This document shows, in pieces, positions 6,704-12,431 of a stretch of DNA of 12,431 nt; within the stretch, counting starts at the first letter, position 1; each line of letters opens with the position of its first letter. The position numbers and the translations under genes are program-made. The notes beneath the pieces were generated by a model that saw only the letters and a list, made by a program, of their open reading frames with translations, made no database searches and was not told where the DNA came from. This stretch comes from Lentisphaerota bacterium (GTDB lineage: Bacteria > Verrucomicrobiota > Lentisphaeria > Oligosphaerales > JAFGRS01), in NCBI GenBank assembly GCA_012514865.1, contig JAAYZO010000319.1, positions 1 through 12,431 on the forward strand, read 5' to 3'.

Positions 6704-6722
6704 TCAGGACAGCCGCACGAGC

Positions 6723-7562
6723 ATGCTCATCACCAGCCCGCAAAACCCGCGCATCAAGGACCTGGTTCGCCTGCGCGACCGGCGCGGCCGCGACCGTGAT
6801 CAGAAGGTGATCATCGAGGGCTACCGCGAGCTGATGCGGGCGGTCGACGCGGGGTACCCGCTGGAGGAACTCTACGTCTGCCCGGAGCTCTTCCAGGGCA
6901 GCAACGAGCCGGCCCTGATCGAGCGCTGCTGCCGTGCCGGCGCGGCGCTGTTCGAGACGACCCCGGCGGTCTTCGGCAAGGTCGCCTACCGCGACCGCCC
7001 GGAGGGCCTCCTGGCGGTGGGACCCCAGCGCCACCGCGGCCTCGCCGACCTGGCCCTGCCGGCAGCCCCGCCGCCGCTGCTCCTGGTGGCCGAGGCCATC
7101 GAGAAGCCCGGCAATCTCGGCACCATGCTGCGCAGCGCCGACGCCACCGGCGTCTCCGCCCTGGTCGTCTGCGACCCCTGCACCGATATCTTCAACCCGA
7201 ACGTCGTGCGCGCCAGCACCGGCACGCTCTTCACCGTCCCGGTGGTCGAGGCCGGCGGCGACGAGGCCCTCGCCTGGCTGCGCGACCACGGCATACGCAT
7301 CCTGGCGGCAAGCCCGCACGCCGAGGCGCGCTACACCGAGGTGGACCTCACCGGCCCGGTGGCCGTCACCGTCGGCACCGAGCAGTACGGCCTCTCGCCA
7401 CGCTGGATCGAGGCGGCCGACCTGGCGGTGCGCATCCCGATGCTCGGCGTGGCCGACTCGCTGAACGTGGCCACCGCCACCGCCCTGATCCTCTACGAAG
7501 CGGTCCGCCAACGCCTGGCCGCCGGCAGCGCCGCCGACCGCGGCCCCATGCCCGAGGACTGA
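6723..7562 (+). CDS. SpoU/TrmH-family RNA 2'-O-ribose methyltransferase
   Basis: This 279-residue cytoplasmic knotted (SPOUT) methyltransferase uses SAM to methylate a ribose 2'-OH in rRNA or tRNA. The N-terminal substrate-binding part has the family opening ITSPQNPRIKDL (3-14) and IEGYREL (31-37). The three SpoU motifs are complete. Motif 1 is EKPGNLGTMLRSADATG (127-143) with Asn131 and catalytic Arg137. Motif 2 is VGTEQYGLS (217-225). Motif 3 is IPMLGVADSLNVATATA (238-254). It is closest in layout to RlmB or TsnR-like enzymes, but the target nucleotide cannot be told. The start at 6723 is the first Met that fits the family. Its ribosome site is weak (AGGA 13 nt upstream) and sits beside a leader hairpin. 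The hydrolase gene begins 4 nt after its stop. Confidence 0.92.
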   Translation: MLITSPQNPRIKDLVRLRDRRGRDRDQKVIIEGYRELMRAVDAGYPLEELYVCPELFQGSNEPALIERCCRAGAALFETTPAVFGKVAYRDRPEGLLAVGPQRHRGLADLALPAAPPPLLLVAEAIEKPGNLGTMLRSADATGVSALVVCDPCTDIFNPNVVRASTGTLFTVPVVEAGGDEALAWLRDHGIRILAASPHAEARYTEVDLTGPVAVTVGTEQYGLSPRWIEAADLAVRIPMLGVADSLNVATATALILYEAVRQRLAAGSAADRGPMPED

Positions 7563-7566
7563 TGCC

Positions 7567-8598
7567 ATGATCACACCCCTGCCTGACATCCTCCCGCCCG
7601 GCGGGCAGTTCGCCTCGACCGACGCCTGGCAGACCTGGCGCGACGGCGTGCGCCGCCGCTTCATCGCCCTCTGCGGCGAAGGCCCGACCGTGCGCCCGCC
7701 GCCGGCCGTGCGCCTCGAGGACGAGATCGACGAGGAGGCCTGGACGCGGCGCCTGATCAGCTACGACTGCGAGCCCGGTGAACGCTGCGAGGCCTGGCTC
7801 CTCATCCCCAAGGGCGCCCGTCAGCCGGCACCGGCCGTGCTCTGCCTGCATGGCACCACCGCCGATGCCAAGGACGCCTGCATCGGCCTCGGCAGCCACC
7901 CGGGCGGCTCCAACGGCGTCGCCTGCCACCTCGCCCGACGCGGCTTCGTCACCATGGCACCGGACCACTTCTGCGCCGGACGGCGCCTGCCGCCCGGCGG
8001 AGCGGCCTACGACACCGCGTTCTTCTACGAACGGCACCCGGGGTGGTCCGAGATGGGCAAGGCGACCTACGACCACCGCCAGGCCCTCGATGTCCTCGCC
8101 GCCCTGCCCGAGGTCGACCCGGCCCGCATGGGCTGCATCGGCCACTCGCTCGGCGGCTACGGCACCGTCTTCCTGGCCCTCTGCGACGAGCGCGTCCAGG
8201 CGGCGGCCAGCAGTTGCGGCATCACCAGTTGGCGGCATGACCCCCAGCGCGACAACTGGTCGCGGACCGCCCCCGGCCGCTATAAGCACTTCCCCCTCCT
8301 GCGCCCGTACTTCGAGGCCGGCCGGCCGGCGCCGCTGGACTTCCACGAGATCATGGCCGCCATCGCGCCGCGAGCCCTCCTGAATCTCAGCGCCGTCGGC
8401 AACGACTCGTGCTTCCCGATCTTCGAGCCCTTCACCGAGATCTACTGCCAGGTCGAACGCGTCTACAAGGCCCTCGGCGCCGAGGGCCGCTTCGCCTGCT
8501 TCTTCCACAGCGAGAAGCACTCGTTCAACGCGCCGTCACGGGCCCTGGCCTACCGCTGGCTCGAGGTCCAGCTCGGCCTCGCACCCGGCCTGGACTGA
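7567..8598 (+). CDS. Alpha/beta hydrolase, esterase/dienelactone-hydrolase-like
   Basis: This 343-residue alpha/beta-hydrolase-fold enzyme has a plausible complete triad: Ser194 in the nucleophile elbow GHSLGGYG (192-199), Asp280 in VGND, and His318 in EKHSFN. An oxyanion-type HGTT lies at 95-98. The layout, with a long N-terminal segment before the first strand and a GW..MGKATYDHRQALD helix (159-174), resembles large esterases of the acetyl-xylan-esterase/Abhydrolase_7 type found beside carbohydrate genes. There is no signal peptide, so it should act in the cytoplasm, for instance removing ester groups from imported small molecules (inference). A GAGGA ribosome site lies inside the end of the upstream methyltransferase gene, only 4 nt separate the two, and they must share a transcript. 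The substrate is not known. Confidence 0.85.
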   Translation: MITPLPDILPPGGQFASTDAWQTWRDGVRRRFIALCGEGPTVRPPPAVRLEDEIDEEAWTRRLISYDCEPGERCEAWLLIPKGARQPAPAVLCLHGTTADAKDACIGLGSHPGGSNGVACHLARRGFVTMAPDHFCAGRRLPPGGAAYDTAFFYERHPGWSEMGKATYDHRQALDVLAALPEVDPARMGCIGHSLGGYGTVFLALCDERVQAAASSCGITSWRHDPQRDNWSRTAPGRYKHFPLLRPYFEAGRPAPLDFHEIMAAIAPRALLNLSAVGNDSCFPIFEPFTEIYCQVERVYKALGAEGRFACFFHSEKHSFNAPSRALAYRWLEVQLGLAPGLD

Positions 8599-8621
8599 CG
8601 GCGCCGACCCCACCGGACGGC

Positions 8622-8667
8622 GCCGCCGGGCGCGCGGTCCGACGCGGATGCCGCCGCGCCCGGCGGC
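8622..8667 (+). other. Perfect 13 bp inverted repeat upstream of the lyase-like gene
   Basis: Positions 8622-8634 and 8655-8667 are exact reverse complements made only of G and C, with a 20 nt loop. The hairpin fills most of the 90 nt gap between the hydrolase and the next gene and ends one base before a strong ribosome site (AGGAGAGGAG, 8669-8678). No T-run follows, so it is not a standard terminator. It may protect mRNA ends or tune expression of the downstream gene relative to the hydrolase. Confidence 0.55.
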
Positions 8668-8688
8668 CAGGAGAGGAGCCCCGACGCC

Positions 8689-10917
8689 ATGACGACCTCA
8701 GGCCTCGCCGCACGCTACCGCGCCGCCCTCGAATGCTGGCTGCCGTCGGCCCGACGCTGGCTCTACCGCCTGCCCCACGACCCCGAGTGCCTCTGCTACG
8801 GCGTCGGCTACCACAACCACTGGGCCATCCAGGCCCATACCACCGCCTTCGCCGCCGTCGCCAGCCTGGCCGCCGATCCGGAGACCGACACCGACCGCAC
8901 CGGCTTCAGCCGCGATGAACTCCTCGAGACCGCCCTGGCCATGCTGCGCTTCACCCTGCGCGGCCACCTCGCCGGCAGCGGCGCCTGCGCCGACGGCCAG
9001 CGCTGGGGGCACTCGTGGATCAGCGCCCTCTGCCAGGAGCGCATGCAGCACGGCGTCGAGGCCATCGCCGCGGCGCTGACCCCGCGCGACCTCGAGGGCC
9101 TGCGCGCCATGGCCCTCAGCGAGGCCGACTGGCTCCTCGATCACTACCGCCTCGTCGCCGGGCTGACCGGTCCAACCAACCGCCCCGAGAGCAACCTCTG
9201 GAATGGCGCCCTGCTCTGCCGCACCGCGGCGCTCTACCCGGAGGCGCCACGCGCCGACGCGTACCTGGACCGCGGGCAGGTCTTCCTGATCAACGGCCTG
9301 TCCATGCCCGCCGATGCCACCAGCCCGCGCCGCCTCGACGGCCGGGCCGTGCGCGAGAGCTTCGTCGGCGCCAATGTCTTCGACTCCGGCGCCTGCAACC
9401 ACCACGGCTACCTGAATTTCGGCTACCTCGGCATCACCCTCTCGAACGTGGCCATGCTGCACTTCTTCTATCGCGGCCTGGGCCGGCCGGCACCGGAGGC
9501 GCTGTACCACCACGTCGCCGATGTCTGGCCGCTGTTCAAGGCCTGCATCTTCCCCGACGGCCGCCTGGCCCGCATCGGCGGCGATACGCGGGTGCGCTAC
9601 TGCTACTGCCAGGACTACCTCATACCGATCTGGCTGCTCATGCGCGACCTCCTCGGCGACCGCGATGTCGAGGCCTTCGAACACGGCTGGCTCGACCAGG
9701 TCGCGACCGAGCAGTCCCGCCAGGCCGACGGCGCCTTCCTCGGCGAACGCCTGGCCGCCATGGCCGACGCCTCGCCGCTGTACTACACCCGCCTCGAGGG
9801 CGACCGCGCCGTGACCCTCTCCATGGGCGCCTGCTGGCGGCGACGCTTCGGCGAGTTCAGCGCCGTGCCGACCGCCACCACTGCGCCCCTGCAGGCCTGG
9901 CAGGACGCCTGGCACGGCGCCTGCCTCGTGCATACCCCGCAGCGCCTCGCCTCGTGGGCCTGGGGCGCCGCCGAAGCGCCGCAGGGCCTCTGCCTGCACC
10001 CGGAGGCGAGTTCCATGGCCGAATGGCAGCACAACCTCGCCGGCCATGTCGCCGGCCCCGGCGCGATGAACAGCGCCGTCGTGCAGCGACACCACGAGAC
10101 CGCCTTCCCCGGCGGCTTCGCCACCTGCGGACGCGTCCAGTGGCGCAGCGAGAAGCTCTACGCCGAGGGCGAGCCCGACGTCGACACCGCCCTCGAGGAC
10201 CTCGCCGTCGCGGCCCTCCCCGATGGCGTCACCGTCGTCGGCCTGCAGCACGCCCGCACCCTCCAGCGGGTCTTCCTGCGCGAGGCCAAGGGCCTCTTCC
10301 TGCAGATCCCCAACGACGTCTACAACGGCTTCCGCCGCACCTACGCCTGGGCCGGCGGCAGCATCGACCGCCGCGGCCGTGACGGCATGACCTCGCGCGA
10401 CAACGCGCCGGATGGCTGGCTCAGCGTCGATGACCGCCTCGGCGTCGTCGCCCTCTATGGGGCGCCGCTGACCGTCCTGCATCCGGCCGAGCCGCGCATC
10501 ACCATCCGCGCCTACCCGTGGAACGCCCACGCCCGGGCCGCCGGCGGCTGCCTCTACGTCGACCAGATCTGCATGGGCGCCGTCGACACCATCACCGCCT
10601 GCCCGCCGGAAACCACCCTCTTCGACGTCGGCTTCGCCGTCCTGGCCGGCGCCGACACCGCCGCCACCGGGCGCTTCGCCGAGGCCAACCGCCAGACACG
10701 CCTCACCGCACCCGCGGCCGAGGTGCGCCTCCTCCGTGTCCGCGGCGCCGATGGCCGCGACTACGCCATCGCCGCCAACTTCGGCGACGCGCCGCAGCCC
10801 ATCGCCCTGCCCTGGCCCGGACGACTCCTCACCGCCGGCAACGCGGCAACCGCCCTCGCCGCCGGCGAGACGTGGGAGCTGCCGGCCGGTCAGGCCGCGG
10901 TCGTGGCCCTGGCCTGA
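8689..10917 (+). CDS. Uncharacterised 742-residue protein, toroid polysaccharide-lyase-like
   Basis: I do not recognise the exact family. The first ~380 residues are helical and rich in Trp, Tyr and His, with repeated helix pairs (YHNHWAIQAH 41-50, RWGHSWISAL 105-114, ESNLWNGALL 167-176, ALYHHVADVW 271-280). The rest looks like beta-sandwich. That order and the length match (alpha/alpha)-toroid lyases such as PL8 and heparinase II/III relatives. The stretch DSGACNHHGYLNFGYLG (232-248) resembles the lyase active-site segment with its conserved Asp, His and Tyr. The upstream NLWNG (169-173) could supply the Asn, and GDTRVRY (298-304) the Arg. This mapping is inference. There is no signal peptide, so a cytoplasmic oligosaccharide substrate is more likely than a polymer. 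The start at 8689 has a strong AGGAGAGGAG site 10 nt upstream. A DUF2264-like or glycoside-hydrolase role is the main alternative. Confidence 0.6.
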   Translation: MTTSGLAARYRAALECWLPSARRWLYRLPHDPECLCYGVGYHNHWAIQAHTTAFAAVASLAADPETDTDRTGFSRDELLETALAMLRFTLRGHLAGSGACADGQRWGHSWISALCQERMQHGVEAIAAALTPRDLEGLRAMALSEADWLLDHYRLVAGLTGPTNRPESNLWNGALLCRTAALYPEAPRADAYLDRGQVFLINGLSMPADATSPRRLDGRAVRESFVGANVFDSGACNHHGYLNFGYLGITLSNVAMLHFFYRGLGRPAPEALYHHVADVWPLFKACIFPDGRLARIGGDTRVRYCYCQDYLIPIWLLMRDLLGDRDVEAFEHGWLDQVATEQSRQADGAFLGERLAAMADASPLYYTRLEGDRAVTLSMGACWRRRFGEFSAVPTATTAPLQAWQDAWHGACLVHTPQRLASWAWGAAEAPQGLCLHPEASSMAEWQHNLAGHVAGPGAMNSAVVQRHHETAFPGGFATCGRVQWRSEKLYAEGEPDVDTALEDLAVAALPDGVTVVGLQHARTLQRVFLREAKGLFLQIPNDVYNGFRRTYAWAGGSIDRRGRDGMTSRDNAPDGWLSVDDRLGVVALYGAPLTVLHPAEPRITIRAYPWNAHARAAGGCLYVDQICMGAVDTITACPPETTLFDVGFAVLAGADTAATGRFAEANRQTRLTAPAAEVRLLRVRGADGRDYAIAANFGDAPQPIALPWPGRLLTAGNAATALAAGETWELPAGQAAVVALA

Positions 10918-10947
10918 GCCGGCCGCGCCAGGAGGTCGAGAACAGCC

Positions 10948-11106
10948 ATGTCAGAACTCTCCTACACCGGTATCGGCACCATCGTCGCAGCCCTCAGCCT
11001 GGCGGCGGGCCTCTGCCTGTGGAGCCTGCGACGCATCCGCTTCATGGAACGCCATCGGATCGTCCGACTGCGGCAGGTCCGCAAGGAGCTTCAGCATGGA
11101 CCCTGA
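10948..11106 (+). CDS. 52-residue single-pass membrane microprotein
   Basis: This short gene encodes MSELSYTGIGTIVAALSLAA at its N-terminus. One hydrophobic helix spans about residues 8-27, followed by a strongly basic, helical tail (28-50) with many Arg and Lys. The charge pattern predicts N-terminus out and tail in the cytoplasm. It has a good AGGAGG ribosome site (10930-10935), sits 30 nt after the lyase-like gene, and overlaps the permease start by 11 nt. Third codon positions are mostly G or C, like its neighbours. It resembles no family I can name. By analogy with small accessory subunits encoded just before transporters, it may assist the permease (inference). Confidence 0.72.
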   Translation: MSELSYTGIGTIVAALSLAAGLCLWSLRRIRFMERHRIVRLRQVRKELQHGP

Positions 11107-12431
11107 AGCCGGCACCCGCGAGGCGCCGTCGCGGCCCGAGGCCGAGCTCTCGCGCGACCTCGGCGCCGCGCCGCTGACCCTGCTCGGCATCGCCACCATG
11201 ACCGGCGCCGGCATCCTGGTCGGCGTCGGCATCGCCCTGCAGCGCACCGGCGGCGGCGGCCTGCTCGTGGTGCTGGCCCTGAACACCCTCCTGGCCATGC
11301 TCTCGGCCATGAGCTACGCCGAACTGGCCTCGGCCATCCCCCGCGCCGGCGGCGCCGCCAACTACGCCCGGGTCGCCTTCGGTCGCGGCTGGAGCTTCCT
11401 CGCCGGCTGGATCGAGTGGTGCGCCACCGCCTTCGCCGGCAGCCTCTACGCCTGGGCCCTGGCACTGTATGGCCTGCGCCTGGCGGCCAGCCTCGGCTGG
11501 CTGCCATGGGAGCACCACGGCGGCCATCCCTCCGTCTCCGCCCTGGCGGTTCTGGTGCTCGCCGTAGTGATGGTCGTCAATGCCGCCGGCGTCTCGGCCA
11601 GCGGCCGCCTCGGCGCCTGGATGACCTGGGGGCAGATCCTGTCCGTGCTCATCCTCGGCGGCCTCGGCGTCGCCCGAATCGCCGCTGACCCGGGGCGCCT
11701 CCGCCTCCTGGAGCCCTTCCCACCCCCGGCCAGCCTGGCGGTGCTGACCGCCATGGGCATCATCTACGTCGCCTTCCAGGGCTACGTCGTCATCTCGCAG
11801 GCCGGCGACGAGAGCATCGACCCGCGGCGCAGCCTGCCGCGGGCCATCCTCAGGACGGCCCTCCTGGCCGGCGTCGGCTGCCTCCTCGCCGCGGTCGCAC
11901 TCCTGGCGGCCGTCAGCCCCGCCGACCTCGCCAGCCCGGCCACGGCGGCATCCTGGGCCGCCTGGGTCGACCGCGTCGGCGGTCCCGACACCATCCTGGC
12001 GGTGGCCATCACCCGCCTGGCGCCGCGCCTGGGGCCGGTGCTCCTTGCCATGACGGTCTTCGGCGGTGCGGCCGCGGCCCTCAACGCGGTGCTGTTCTCC
12101 GCCGCACGCGCCCTCTTCGCCATGGGCCGCGACCGCATGCTCCCCGAGGGCCTGGCGCGCGTCTCCCGCCGCCGCCGCAGCCCCTGGGTGGCCATCGTCG
12201 GCACGGGGGCACTGATGGCGGCCCTGGCAATCCTGGTCCCGACCATGACGGACATGGTCGCCCTGACCAGCGTCATGTTCCTCTGCCTGCTCCTGATCGT
12301 GAACCTCTCCTGCCTGCGCCTCCGCCGCCGCCACGGCGACGAACTGAACTACGGCTTCGTCATGCCGCTCTTCCCGCTCGTGCCCATCCTGGCCATCCTC
12401 GGCAACGCCGTCCTGCTGGTCTGCGTCGCCG
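11096..12431 (+). CDS. APC-superfamily amino acid/polyamine-type permease (3' end cut by window)
   Basis: The frame is open from 11096 to the window edge, giving 445 residues without a stop. Family landmarks are all present. TM1 carries TGAGILVG (36-43), the unwound substrate-binding GAG motif. SYAELASAIPRAGGAANYAR (73-92) follows TM2. GDESIDPRRSLPRAI (237-251) matches the loop after TM6, and SAARALFAMGRDRMLP (335-350) the loop after TM8. About eleven hydrophobic segments are visible, so roughly one TM and the tail are missing. The protein would import or exchange a small amino compound across the inner membrane, probably with proton or sodium coupling. Substrate is unknown. AAGGAG (11083-11088) lies 7 nt upstream, inside the microprotein gene, with which it overlaps by 11 nt, so the two are probably coupled. 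Confidence 0.9.
   Translation, partial: MDPEAGTREAPSRPEAELSRDLGAAPLTLLGIATMTGAGILVGVGIALQRTGGGGLLVVLALNTLLAMLSAMSYAELASAIPRAGGAANYARVAFGRGWSFLAGWIEWCATAFAGSLYAWALALYGLRLAASLGWLPWEHHGGHPSVSALAVLVLAVVMVVNAAGVSASGRLGAWMTWGQILSVLILGGLGVARIAADPGRLRLLEPFPPPASLAVLTAMGIIYVAFQGYVVISQAGDESIDPRRSLPRAILRTALLAGVGCLLAAVALLAAVSPADLASPATAASWAAWVDRVGGPDTILAVAITRLAPRLGPVLLAMTVFGGAAAALNAVLFSAARALFAMGRDRMLPEGLARVSRRRRSPWVAIVGTGALMAALAILVPTMTDMVALTSVMFLCLLLIVNLSCLRLRRRHGDELNYGFVMPLFPLVPILAILGNAVLLVCVA

Noticed and set aside
6512..6722. Purine riboswitch in the purA leader
   Set aside because: I could not find the conserved core or a three-helix fold in the roughly 100 nt leader.
9015..10382. 455-codon plus-strand frame inside the lyase-like gene
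   Set aside because: It is an extreme Arg/Pro-rich out-of-frame translation of the same GC-rich DNA, with no domain.
8698..10530. 610-codon minus-strand open frame opposite the lyase-like gene
   Set aside because: It has Ala/Gly/Val/Glu-rich low complexity without motifs. The plus frame has a strong ribosome site, Trp/Tyr/His-rich structured sequence and operon context.
11042..12334. 430-codon minus-strand open frame opposite the permease
   Set aside because: It is Gln/Gly/Ala/Asp-rich and motif-free. The plus strand encodes a clear APC permease.

Overview
This is a bacterial chromosomal window of very high GC, densely packed with long genes. It falls into two transcription blocks that diverge from about position 6620. 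No phage, insertion-sequence, tRNA, rRNA or CRISPR features are visible. The housekeeping genes (purA, uppS, cdsA) are clearly bacterial. The phylum cannot be fixed from this sequence. A departure in the CdsA signature and the unusual gene order would suit a GC-rich member of the PVC group (Kiritimatiellota/Lentisphaerota-like) or another environmental lineage, but this is a low-confidence guess.

Left block, minus strand, in transcription order: purA (AMP synthesis), uppS (undecaprenyl diphosphate for cell-wall lipid carrier), cdsA (CDP-diacylglycerol), a complete rhomboid intramembrane protease, a COG1092-type SAM methyltransferase, and a five-module 'conserved TM helix' membrane protein of the MscS/CmpX-like group. 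The first four are tightly packed: 8 nt between purA and uppS, a 14 nt overlap of uppS with cdsA, and a 4 nt ATGA overlap of cdsA with rhomboid. This is a nucleotide/envelope-lipid operon in which rhomboid sits where dxr or rseP often follows cdsA. The channel-like gene lies after a 336 nt gap with a possible promoter of its own, and ends at a strong intrinsic terminator. At the window edge beyond it are eight perfect copies of a 9 bp tandem repeat.

The 211 bp between purA and the rightward genes holds a good sigma70-type promoter (TTGCCA-17-TACAAT). Its -10 element is nearly symmetric and can also serve a leftward promoter (TTGAAC-16-TATTGT), so one bidirectional promoter may drive both blocks.

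Right block, plus strand: a SpoU/TrmH-family RNA 2'-O-ribose methyltransferase behind a structured leader, then an alpha/beta hydrolase 4 nt downstream, a 742-residue protein that resembles toroid polysaccharide lyases (helical barrel plus beta-sandwich) but has no signal peptide, a 52-residue single-TM microprotein, and an APC-superfamily permease that runs off the right edge. The microprotein overlaps the permease start by 11 nt. The last four look like a small uptake-and-degradation cassette of unknown substrate. They are the least ordinary part of the window.
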